Source: Zonotrichia leucophrys gambelii (Eukaryota > Chordata > Aves > Passeriformes > Passerellidae). From it: DNA of 64,000 bases. A model generated the notes under the pieces. That model was not told where the DNA came from, did no database searches, and was given only the letters and a program-made list of their open reading frames with translations. The first letter of the stretch is position 1, and every line of letters begins with the position of its first letter. The stretch lies in assembly GCF_028769735.1 (NCBI RefSeq), contig NC_088172.1:94130951-94194950 (forward strand). Reading direction: 5' to 3'. A program made the translations under genes and the position numbers. Shown one piece after another: positions 11,801 through 22,303 of the stretch.

Positions 11801-14800
11801 GGCCTTCAGTTCTTTCCCCTTTACAGCTGCTTGGTCTTGGGAAAAAAAAAAAAAAAACCAACAAAATAAACCCAAACCTTGCAGGCTGCATGTCAGATGC
11901 AGGAGATTTCCATGTTTTCCATGTACTCTGTGACCTGCAGGTTGTGCTCCCTGCTCTCTTCTGCTCCAGGAGCTGTGAGCACAGGCACAGCTTCTCCTTC
12001 ATCCTCACCATGAATTTATCCCTTCTAAAGGGGTTCACAAGGTGGCTGAGCTCCTTCTTGCTCTTGCTTGTTTTGTGCTTTTGCTGAAAAGATTGGTAGA
12101 GAATCTGATCATGTTTCTTCCTTCTCTCTGCCTTATTCACCAGCCTCTGTGGAGTGAAATGGATCATGTTGTCCACAGCTCTGTAACTTTTCCATTCATC
12201 CAGTATGTTCAGATGAGTCTGAACTTTCTAGTGTTTAAACCAAAACTCATCCAAGCAGATGGAAAAATTTCTAATTCCCTCAGTTTCTGGGCCTCATAAA
12301 CTTGGCTTGTCTCTGCAAGTCCTTGCACCTTTTGTACAATTATTTATAACTTTGCAAAGTCGTTAGAAAGTTTTCTAAATGTTGCCCAAATGAAATATCA
12401 GGGCTTCACACCCCCTCTGTGGAGCTGTAGATGAGCTAGAAAACTCAGATTAATTTTTTTTCCTGCTGAATAAAATAATACTAAAGATTTGGAGTTAATG
12501 TTGGGTTTAGGCAGGCAGAGCAAAGCACCAGCAACTGCCTAGGAAATATAGAGAGAAAAGCCAAACCTCATAAACATTTCCTTTCAGGGAAAGGAAAATA
12601 TGTTTTGAAACAATGTAAATAAAGGCATTACAAAACCATGTTTTTCTTTTAGGACAGCACCATCCAAAAAGGATGTTGTTTTTTTTCCATTTAGGAAACA
12701 AATCTGTGAAAAACTATCAAAATCGATCAGAAGCAAAGCAATCTGGACAAGAATAGAAACAATCAAATTAAAATTAACCTTTTCTTTTTTAGGATTGTAG
12801 GAGCTGTCTGTGGGGTTTTTTGTTGGTTTTGTTGTTGTTTTTTTGTTTTTTGTTTTGCTTTGAAGGCCTCATTTTCTGCCAAAAGATCAACTTCAACAGA
12901 ATTTTCAACTTATGATTTTGTACACGTTTCCATAAAATAGCAGATGCTAATGCTAGCAATTATTCACAAAAACAACTTCAGATTTGAGTGAACCACTAGG
13001 AAAAATACAACCTTGCTCCTTCTAAGAGCCTTTTTGCCTTTTTCCTGCCCCAGCCCACGATAAAGGTACAAGCTGGGACTTGAATCCTGCAAGACCCTGT
13101 GCAGGCTGGGTTGTTCCCTTACTGATTGCAGCAGTGTGACACAAGCCTCAGGTCTGCACCTGCATGGCATTACTTCATTTTTGGGATGTGCCCTCCTATC
13201 CTTAACAACCTCCCTTTCAAAGCATGAGAGGCTTTCATCCATTCCCTGCTGGCTGGGAAAGGAGAGGGCAGTTCCCAGCCCATTCCTTGGTCTCCAACAT
13301 ATCCAGTGGGAGGATCCCAGGGAGGAGGAATTAAAATGAAGGGAAAGGCTGTACTTCTAATGTAGATCCTGGGTCATTAAATCAGTACTGGGCTTGCAGG
13401 CACACAACACCTGTGGGAAAGGAAAAGCTACAAGCCCAAAGTGATTGTAGGTACGATTTTTCTTCTAAAAACTGAATTTTGCAGCAGAGCCACCCGTGTT
13501 TCTGCTGTGCCAGAAAAAGACATTTGAATGAACTGGCAGATTCTAAAGCCCTCCAGAAAGGGAAGCTCACTTCTGCTTTCCCAGTTGCCTAGGTGATTAA
13601 CATGAGACAAACACAGTTCTTCCTATGGTTAGTCCTAAATCCATGAGACAAAGAGCTTTTTGGCTTGGTGTTGCAAGATGTGAAGGTGTTCCAACAGCAG
13701 GGTTTCGCAAGAGCTGTGCCCTCCTCCTGTCCCTTTGCTTGCATGGCATTTCTGCTGTGAAGGTCACCTTCCAGCCACCATCTGAGCACCCTCCAAGCTG
13801 TCCTGGGGCCAGGAGGGGACACTGTCCCCAAGTTCAGGGGTATGTAAAGCTCCTGGCAGTTAAAAATACCAAGCCACCCGCAATTCTCTTTGGTGCCATT
13901 GGAGCCCTGGCCACGGCTGCTGGCCGTGAGCAAGAGCAGATTGCTGGGCTGGAAATCAGAACCCCAGGCTTCTGTCTCTCTGGGCTCTGATTTCAGCTGA
14001 TTTCTAATCCTCCTGCTGCTATTCTTCCCCTGCTGTGCTGTTTGGAGAGCAGGTCCTTTGTGGCAGGGGTGGCTCTCCCCGGGTGTTTGCTCAGTGTTTG
14101 CACAATCCCTGCTGCCCATGGATGGCTCCCAAGCACAGAGCCTCTGGAGCAGGCTGCTGGGGCACAAATCATCCTGAAAAGCCACTTCACAAAATGTGTG
14201 ATGGTTCAGAAAAACCGCGGGTTTCCTTCTCCTTTCCAAGGATTTCAGGCTGCTCCTAAAGCAGCATCACCAGGAGACATGGAAATGCTGCTGCCCTTCT
14301 GTGACAGATCAGGAGAGAGAACCCCAAAAATGTGGAATGAGTTTCTCTGCCTTGTTTAGCGAACAGACTTTTTCTGCCCCTTTCTCCTCCCCCAGTTCAG
14401 CATCACAAAGAGACAAAACCTTTTTCAAGACAAAAAATTCTCTGCATGTCTTCAAGATTTTGCCTCCTGCTTCCTCTTCCTGGGCTGGCAGAAGCTGCCA
14501 CATTTGCAGATCTGAGCTTCCTTTAACATCTTCACTTTCTTCCATGATTGTCTGCTGACCTCTGGGAACTCTCCAAGGATTACTGGAGCAAATTTTAGCA
14601 GGGGAAAAATGGTCTCTTCTTTGCAGAGACAGCCACTGCACATGTGTGTTATGCCTAATCTATGATGAGGTTATAAACACCTGCATCCACCTAACCCTAT
14701 TTACCCACAAATTAGAAATTTTTTTCGTGAGACTTGAACATCCACACATTGATTATTGTTTTAAATATTGATTTTTTTAAAATTGGGAAGCAAAAGAACA

Positions 14801-15110
14801 TTCATTTAACCTCTCAGCTCCGTGGTGGAAGAGACAAAATGGCACAGGATCTATTCTGAAGATGGGCAAATAGAGGTGAGGGATTACAGAACAACTTGTC
14901 TGGCTCCTGGAGAAGTCACAGATGAGGCTGGAGGGATCAAGCTGGTGATGCTTGGGCTAAAGTAGCCCATCACCTGCTCGCTAGCCAGGAGGGAAACCAT
15001 TCTCCTTCAGGCCAAAAACTTTCTATTACACTGCAGAGCAAAATGGAGAGCTGCCTTTTCCATCCTGTGCGTTGTGCACGAGTTTGAAGCTGCTTCAAAA
15101 AAGGAGAGTT
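8861..15110. other. Unassigned non-coding sequence with homopolymer tracts
   Basis: No gene or transposon was recognised in this 6 kb. Simple features are an A run at 9,979-9,995, an A run at 11,842-11,857, and a T/G-rich low-complexity tract at 12,810-12,861. The longest frame (13,589-14,239, minus) has no domain that I recognise and overlaps competing frames on both strands, so I treat it as chance. Confidence 0.55.
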
Positions 15111-15126
15111 AAAAAAAAAAAAAAAG

Positions 15127-15165
<39 letters not shown>

Positions 15166-15242
15166 AGAAAGAAAGAAAAAAAGAAAGAAAGAAAGAAAGA
15201 AGAAAGAAAGAAAGAAAGAAAAGAAAGAAAGAAAGAAAAGAA

Positions 15243-15278
<36 letters not shown>

Positions 15279-15319
15279 AGAAAGAAAAAAGAAAAAGAAA
15301 GAAAGAAAGAAAGAAAGAG

Positions 15320-15358
<39 letters not shown>

Positions 15359-15373
15359 AGAAAGGAGAAGAAG
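15111..15373 (+). repeat. (GAAA)n microsatellite, 263-nt pure purine tract
   Basis: Every base on the + strand from 15,111 to 15,373 is A or G. It opens with an A run, continues as GAAA repeats interrupted by AAG, AGAG and longer A phases, and closes with GGAGAAGAAG. Such homopurine-homopyrimidine tracts can form triplex (H-DNA) structures and slip during replication. The array has no stop codon in several frames, which creates spurious Lys/Glu/Arg-rich and Phe/Leu/Ser-rich open frames. Confidence 0.98.
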
Positions 15374-17149
15374 TTATTTCAGACATGTTTCCTGGGTTGT
15401 TGTCTGTGTTTGATGCTTTCAGCTGACGCCAAGTGGAACGGAGCAAACACAGCCCTGGCTGCGGCGCTCTGTTTCCCTGGCTGGCAGGGACACCTAGTGG
15501 GTAGGACAACGTGTGCTGCTGAAGGCCGGGGAAAACACGCCGTCTTGACTTCCCACCAAGGGCACTATTTCATTTTCTGAGTCATGGCAGGGCCTAATTG
15601 ATGCTCGTGTTACCCTTTGGAATTAGCGTGGAGTCGGGAGGAGTTTACAGCCAAACCTCCTTCAAGGAACGGAGTGTAACGTGAGAAGGTGATGTGAGCA
15701 GTGTTACCCAAACTGCTGCTAACAGGAGCCACTGCCAGCCTGGAATTTGTGCAATTGCCTCCTTTGAAGGCTGCCACAGCCACAATAACACCTACACGGG
15801 CTCTGGGTGGGAGCAGACTCGGGGCTGGCGTGATTCATCCCTGTCTGCACTCACGCCTTCCATGGGCTGCTGCATTGGGGCCACTTTTATTCTCTTGCAG
15901 ACACCTACAAAATGACATTTACTGCTGCTCTCAGTGGGACAGCTCCAGCAGGGAAAGCCAGCAGGAAGCTTAAAAAGAAGAGGAAGGCAGTGTGACCATC
16001 TGCCTCCCCCAAAGCAGCAGGGCTGCTCGCAGGCAGCGCCCAAATCCCTCCTGCCTCCTGCAGCACAGGTCAGGCTTTGCTGGCCCTGTCCCTCAAGCTG
16101 TTTACCAGATTGGATCCTTGGTTGCCTTCCCTTAACACGTGTTTTTTGTGGGAAGAGGTTGGTGAGTGATTCCTTTGTTTCCATTGTGGGGCTGTTTTTC
16201 CTGGCATCTTCCCAAGCACCTGTCTGAGAGGGGCTGGCATGCGGATGCTACGTTCCAGATCAGTGGCATCCCTAAAATCCTCCAGCCTGTGCCAGGAACA
16301 GAGACATTACATGGGAGAGATTTCCTGCAGGGAAAAATCCAAACCCCTTTATAAACCTTTATAAACTTTTATAAACACAGTAATTTTTTTTGGTTGTTGT
16401 TTATTTGGTTTAGATACTTTTCCTCTGCAGAGGCTGGGAAGAAGCAGCCTCCTGCCATGCCACCACTCTGGAGACATAGGCCCCAAAAAGATTCTTACAT
16501 TTAAAAATATAAGATGAACTGCAGCTTTTTATTCAGAAACAGATCATCTAAATAGCAAGAAGCAGTTATGCTCTGGACATTTTGAAATCATCTCCTTCTA
16601 ATCTAATTATGTGCTAGCAGTAAAACTGACACAGTTATGGTTATTGAGCACTTTTCCTTTTTTCCTCCTTTTACCAGGAATCCTATCTTAGGATTAATAG
16701 GCACTTGCATCATTTCAGTCCTGTTTGCTGTATTAAGTAGCATCTACATCACCAGCAAATATTTTTATTGTGCTGACACTGCACACAAAGTGAAATGTGA
16801 AGGTACAGAACCTTGGTTTTTTTTTTCCTCTGGACTCTCAACATAATTTGAATAGCTTATGCCTCATAAGTTCCTTCATTAAAGAGGGAAACTTAATTCT
16901 CATTTAATGAAATTAATAACTTTGAAGGAAGGGAATTAAAAATTACTTCTGTCCAACATAGCTGCACAGTTTTGTAGCAGGGCCTGAATATTTGTATTCT
17001 AAGTATTGATGATGGGGAGAAACAGTAAGCAATATATTTAATAAGATTTTTGGCACTAATAACCTGAATTCATACATATAAGCAAGCAAGATGGAGTTTA
17101 TATGAAATCATGATTATCAGTGTGTATACAAATAGATGAAAAAACTCTC
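15374..17149. other. Unassigned non-coding sequence
   Basis: No gene was recognised. A three-fold short repeat of the type CTTTATAAAC lies at 16,347-16,376. An 11-of-13 match to the CTCF core on the minus strand lies at 15,488-15,500. It is too weak to call alone. Confidence 0.5.
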
Positions 17150-17474
17150 AAAGCATTATTGCCAATGACTCAATGTCAAACTGGAAGGAAATTTCAAGAG
17201 AGCGTTCCAAGCAGATGTGCAGAGATCTTCAGAACTGATTTCAGTCAATATTTTTATTAGTGATTTTCAGGATAAATATAGAGTACACTTGTAAAATTTG
17301 CTCAGTCTGGCAGGCAGGATCAGAATGCCAAATGCTAAATTGAAGAGATGGTCTCAGATCAACAAGATGAAGTTCACTAATGACAAGTATGAAGTGCTAC
17401 ACTGCAGAGGGAGATATCAAATGCATAAATATGAATTGGGAAATAATCAGCTCAGCGTCAATATGAGAAAATTA
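17150..17474 (+). mobile_element. Old CR1 LINE fragment (reverse-transcriptase C-terminal region)
   Basis: The order of words matches the CR1 segment just downstream of the polymerase catalytic region. A remnant of 'CAATATTTTTATTAGTGA' (about 17,246-17,263) is followed by a 'TTTGC...' block, and then by the 'AGATCAACAAGATGAAGTTCACTAATGACAAG'-like stretch (17,356-17,387) corresponding to the region where CR1 encodes a KMKFN-type motif. It is strongly diverged and has stop codons, so it is an ancient inactive copy. Confidence 0.6.
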
Positions 17475-17799
17475 TACTCTGTGTATAGTGGTTCATAAAT
17501 TAAATATGACTCAACAATGTGATTGTGCTGCAGAAACTGCTAATACCACCTGGGGTTCTGTTAATGTAAGTGTTGTATGTGGAAGAGGAGAGATTGTGCA
17601 GGCATCCTGCAGCTCCTTAATGACAATCTGGTCACTCACGTCACCCATGCTCCCCGTCACCTCCCAGGCCTTCCCTGTGCTCCCTCTCCAGGCCCTGTGC
17701 ACACTCTTAAGTAGTGTGGTAAATAGAGTTTTAGGCTATGACAAAGTGTTAAAATTGAAATTATGCTATGTAGGATACTTTTTTTAAAGAAAGGACTTG
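17475..17799. other. Unassigned sequence between CR1 fragment and LTR
   Basis: No feature was recognised in this short interval. A pyrimidine-rich, cytosine-heavy segment lies at 17,630-17,700. Confidence 0.5.
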
Positions 17800-18234
17800 C
17801 AGCGAGATAGCAGCCACAGGACACCTAAATCTTTCAGAGAAAGAGAATTTATTGTCCCATTATCAGAAGAAATTAAATTCTTCCTGCCTCACTCAGGTTT
17901 GAAGGCACCGTCAGGATTCAGAGGAAGAAGCTGACATTGACTGGACAGAATCCTGTGTTTGAATGGAATTTATGCATCATGTATGAGGTGTATGAATATG
18001 CAACAGGCTGTTGTTTTTAAGGGTTAATCCTCTGTTAACATGTGTCCTTTTTCGGGCTTATTTTGCCCAGAAGAAGGTACCTGAACGTCCCTAACTCTTT
18101 GTTTCTATTGTCTCATATTGTCCTAATCCACATTGTCCAAATTATAATTACTCTAATTATATTGCTATTTTTATAACCATTTTATTACTATTAAACTTTA
18201 AAATTTTAAAACCAACTGACTGGCGTTTTTCACA
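17800..18234 (+). mobile_element. Probable passerine ERV (ERVK-like) LTR, 5' end uncertain
   Basis: The 3' end reads TGGCGTTTTTCACA at 18,221-18,234. It is preceded by an AT-rich stretch of TAACCATTTTATTACTATTAAA type, a terminus that I associate with songbird ERVK LTRs. The central part, with GGAATTTATGCATCATG (about 17,964-17,980) and TTTTTCGGGCTTATTTTGCCC (about 18,048-18,068), agrees with the same family in memory. No paired target-site duplication was found, so the copy is probably 5'-truncated, or the start given here is too generous or too short. No internal retroviral genes flank it. Confidence 0.55.
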
Positions 18235-18773
18235 GGCTGGCTTCTGGCAGCTCTGCTCTGGCACAGGGGAGCATCGCCCGGAGCAGGGCACGTCTGTCGC
18301 TTCCAGGTGCGGCTCCTCCAGCGGGAAACAAAACACTTGAAGGAAAAAAAGGAGACTGTCCCCTGGGAGTCACCCCGGTCCGAGGCACAGCAGGAACATG
18401 GAAGGAACTGACGGCATTTCATCGCATCGGTTTTTCATCCCAGCGAAATTTTTTGGAGGTGTTTGGCTGTGGGAGATTTTTAAACTCCCCAGGATTTAAT
18501 GCTGCCCGGAGCCATCGCCATGCACCGCAGGGCAGTGACAGTGCCACAGCCAGCAGCGACAGCGCTCCGAGCTCCTTCCATCACTTCTGCGGGAGCACCG
18601 GGATGGTGGCAGGCTCAGAGGGAACTGGAAATCCTGGCTGGGTCAGAAACCAAAAACTGATCGCCCAAAAACCTGCTCGCTGCTCCCAGGAGCCCGAGGC
18701 TGCCGCTAGATGGCAAACGATAATTTCCAATTCCTGGAGATGCCGGGATCCTGCCTGGGGCACTGTGCGGCCA
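18235..18773. promoter_or_regulatory. CpG-enriched patch with a CTCF-like site
   Basis: CpG frequency rises sharply after the LTR (clusters at 18,270-18,315, 18,370-18,440, 18,505-18,570, 18,590-18,720) and falls back into the satellite. No plausible first exon was found. The patch may be a regulatory element or a weak CpG island. The satellite next to it may also bias local composition. Confidence 0.35.
18703..18715 (+). promoter_or_regulatory. CTCF-like core motif
   Basis: CCGCTAGATGGCA matches the degenerate vertebrate CTCF core CCRSYAGRKGGCR at all 13 positions on the + strand. CTCF binds such sites to anchor chromatin loops. Occupancy cannot be judged from sequence. It lies about 60 bases before the GGGAT satellite. 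Confidence 0.5.
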
Positions 18774-19331
18774 GGGATGGGGATGGGATGGGAATGGGGA
18801 AGGGATGGGGATGGGGATTAGATGGGGATTAGATGGGGATGGGGATGGGATGGGATGGGATGGGATGGGATGGGATGGGATGGGATGGGATGGGATGGGA
18901 TGGGATGGGATGGGATGGGGATGGGATGGGGACAGGGACTGGGGATTGGATGGGGATTGGGGATGGGGATGGAATGGGACGGGGATGGGAATGGAGATGG
19001 GGATAGGATGGGACAGGGATGGGGATAGGATGGGATGGGATGGAATGGAATGGAATGGAATGGGGATGGGTACGGGGACGAGGAGGGGGATAAGATGGGG
19101 ATGGGATGGGGAGGGGGATGGGATGGGGATAGGGAAGAGATGGGTATGGGGACAAGGAGGGGCATAAGATGGGGATGGAATGGGATGGGATGGGATGGGA
19201 TGGGATGGGGAGGGGGATGGGATTGGGATGGGATGGGGTGGGATGGGGTGGGATGGGGATGTGCTGGAGAAGGGGATAGGAAGAGGCTGGGATGGGGATG
19301 GGTACGGGGATGGGGACGGGATAGGATGGGA
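18774..19331 (+). repeat. GGGAT pentamer satellite, about 558 bp
   Basis: The tract is built from GGGAT/TGGGA units with variants GGGGAT, GGAAT, GGGGAC and GGGGATT. A perfect run lies at about 18,842-18,918, and interrupted arrays lie on either side. Because GGG runs recur every few bases, the + strand can form G-quadruplexes along its whole length. The 15-base period of a pentamer read in codons contains no stop, so long Ser/His/Pro/Ile frames arise on the minus strand and Gly/Met/Trp/Asp frames on the plus strand. These are artefacts. Confidence 0.97.
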
Positions 19332-21988
19332 GCCAGGTCCTGGCTCTGCACAGACCCAGGTGCCTCCTGGCTTTCCGACTGCCCCACTCCTTCTGGGCAC
19401 CCATCCCAAAGTTTTCCCCAGGAGTTTGTGCACAGTAAAGAGCTGGGAGATGCTTTGCCAGGTGTCTCTCTCAAAGCAGGGAACCAGGGCTCTCCTGCAC
19501 TGCTGTGTGGAGACTCCTGGTGATGTTCTGAGCAAGGCTAGGGGGTCAGAGGGGGTCAGAGGTCCAGCAGGTGGCTCAGTCAGGCTCAGGGCCCTGCAGG
19601 ACAGGTCCCACCAGCAGCTGGACACTCTCCAATGAGCCATTGCCCCTTCTCCTCCAGCTCCAACTGTTCTCCCCCTCTTGGCCCCAGCTGGCACTGGGTG
19701 CTCTGGAGAACAGAGGTGTTTTTCAAGGCTCAGGACATTGTACAGGATGGGAAAAAGCCTTTTGTGCACTTCCCTCCCTGATAGGTATCTCGGAAAGCAT
19801 TACAAGCTAAGCTAAGAAAGCAGCTCTGCTGAACCTGGTCTTCTCCAGATCCCTATCAATCCCCGAGGAAATGGGCACAGACTGAAAATCAGAGTGGTGC
19901 CAGCATTGCAGCAACCTCAGTCTTGCCATATTGTGAGATGTGCACATAAAGTCTTAGATATATTTTAGGAAAGCCTAAAAATTGTCTAAATCAGCCTTTA
20001 TTTTCCTATGAACTTAATGAAAATATTAATCTTCCCCATCAGCCACATGAGTGGCCTTATTTTAATCAGTTAATTTTTCTCAGTGTGAAGATCCTGGGAA
20101 GCTCCAGCCCAAGTGTGAGATATGTGCTCCCCGCACAGAAATAAAATGATTATGTTTCTCACAGCACAGGTTTTAGACCAAGAGCTGACCTTATGAACAA
20201 CAATGCTTCTAACATGGAAATGCCAAGATCCTTCCAGGGGATAAATCACATTTCCTGCACAAATACAGTTCACTATTCCATGTCACACTACCAGGAAGAG
20301 CATTTATTCACCACAGCAGATATGCTTTTGTGGCAAAGCACAGTGGTTAACATGGAAACTTCTGTGATTCTGAGGGCTGTGTAGGGCTCCACATGGTTTT
20401 CCTTGCATCTGCCAGTGGTGGCAGTCCTTTTACATCTTTTAAAATCTCACTTACTAAGTCATTCAATAGCCATCAGTTGTTCTCTACACTCTACAACTCC
20501 TGCAGAATTTTGCAATGTGTTATTAAAAATAGGGCTCATTTTACTGACTCTTTTCAATTGCATGGCATGAATGTGAGCTGCATTCTTCATCATATATATT
20601 TTAATTTTTCTTCAGTTGTCTGGCCCTACATCCAGTGTCATCAGCTGAAACAAAAGCAGAGAATCAGAGCCATTCCAGATCCTGCTGACAAGGAGCTGTC
20701 TCCTCCCCATGGTATTCAGAGTCTCCATTCTGAAGCCCAAACTTCCCAAAGTGGGGAAGGATCTCCCCTGACTCCACACAGCAGGGTTAATCACCTGGTT
20801 TCAAAAGTAATGGCCTGCAAAACCACAGGTTTTTTACCAACAAAAGCAATATCTACTGTCTAGAATTCAGATGTTGCAACCAAGTGAGGAGCTCAAAATA
20901 CCCTTGGGCTGGATGAAGGATTTCTGCCTCCAGCCTCCTGGTGAATCCTTTCCCCTGAGGCGTGGGCTGGTGTTCAGAAGGCAGCCCCTGCCTCCAATTT
21001 GCTTTCTCTGGGATTGGGATGTGTGGTTCCTCATCTTTTTCTGCAAATGCCTCCCCAAACTTGTGTTTTCCAGATCACAAATTACGAAGTCAAACGGAGC
21101 CCAGGCACCACCTCCTCCTTTTCCTTCTCCCTCCTCCCATCTTGGGAACCATAAACTTCTTCCTGAGTTTTTCCTTTCTTTTGCTGACATCTTGTCAGGA
21201 CTGGGCAGAGAGATGTGATGCCAATGATATTTATTAATGTGGAAATTCAGTTTTAGCTAATACAGAGCTCAGATAAATAACGAAGCATTTTTCAGGTTTC
21301 TCTGATGGATTCTTGCCTTAGTACCTTTCAGTAACATGAATCACAGGCAGGTGAAAAGATCAATTTAGGGTCAAATAACAAATTAGTAATATATTGTTAG
21401 TTATTATTTCCTACAGATGCAGGCTGAAAAGTGCAAAGAAAGTTTTGTTATTGAAATGTGTGTTCATTTTTAACAGAGAAGAGCTAGCTTAGGGAAGGCT
21501 GAGGCTGTTTATCCTTCATTTTCTGAGAGGAGAAAACACCAGGTAGTTACAAAAGGGCAGGGATTTGGTTTGGTTTCTTTTATTAAGGTCTCATTCCATG
21601 CCCTTGGCTGTAGTCAGGATGGACAGAAAGGAGTCACCATCCACCTGCAGTAACCTGGGACACAATGTCCACACACTGGAACACCAGGGGAAAAATTGTA
21701 TTGGGATGCTGTCAGCACTCCCCTGGCATCAAAAAAGCATTCCCTGATCTCACCAACATGAGGGACGTGCCCTGTGGCTCTGAGCAGTCAGAAATGCCCA
21801 AGGGGAAGAAACATTTCAGACTGTCCTCTTACACTTGAGGAAAGAAAGCAGAGCACAAGCCACTTTTCAAAACAACCTTCCTTTTCAAAGTTAGCTGTGC
21901 TGTGAGAGGAGAAGGGAGATGAAATGCAATCTGGCCATGGAAAGTGCAGCCTTGAACAGTGAAAAAGTGCTCAGGAAGGACTGGACTA
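19332..21988. other. Unassigned non-coding sequence
   Basis: No gene or transposon was recognised. A 12-of-13 CTCF-core match (CCAGCAGGTGGCT) lies at 19,564-19,576 on the + strand, next to a doubled GGGGGTCAGA word at 19,540-19,560. Confidence 0.5.
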
Positions 21989-22303
21989 TGTAGGGGGATA
22001 GAATATAAGAAAATAAAGACAGTGTAGAAAGTAATCTCAGCCCTAAGGAGCAGCAGCTGGGCCAATTATCAAAGATTAGGAACGGGCCTGACTTTACCAG
22101 GCCACAGCTGTAATCAGTGAGAAGAAGAGGCTATAAAGGAGTGGGGGTGGCTGGGTGAGAAGGACACTGGGGTCAGTTGGCTGCTCTGTGAAGCAGAAAG
22201 AGTCAGTGCTCTGAGGAGCTGCCCGTGAGAAAACCCCAGGAAGGTCTGGAACTTCTGTGATAAGGAGGCAGCAGTGCGGAGCCCCTGCAAGAAGATGACA
22301 ACA
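21989..22303 (+). mobile_element. Solo LTR (copy A), ERVK-like, with target-site duplication
   Basis: The element runs TGTAGG...GACAACA, 315 bases, so it has the TG...CA ends of retroviral LTRs. The six bases before it (GGACTA, 21,983-21,988) and the six after it (GGACCA, 22,304-22,309) differ at one position. This fits a 6-bp target-site duplication, the length typical of class II (ERVK-like) elements. A GGCTATAAA box at about 22,128-22,136 is a candidate LTR promoter. No internal retroviral sequence is present, so this is a solo LTR left by recombination. It is homologous along its whole length to the copy at 35,745-36,053. Confidence 0.85.

Noticed and set aside
13589..14239. 216-codon minus-strand frame
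   Set aside because: No recognisable domain, competing frames on both strands and no splice or promoter context. Chance is the best explanation.
15072..15413. 113-codon Lys/Glu/Arg-rich frame and a 179-codon Phe/Leu/Ser-rich minus-strand frame
   Set aside because: Both are translations of the GAAA purine tract and have no independent support as genes.
18774..19331. G-rich pentamer considered as telomere-like sequence
   Set aside because: The unit is GGGAT, not TTAGGG, and no true telomeric hexamer run is present.
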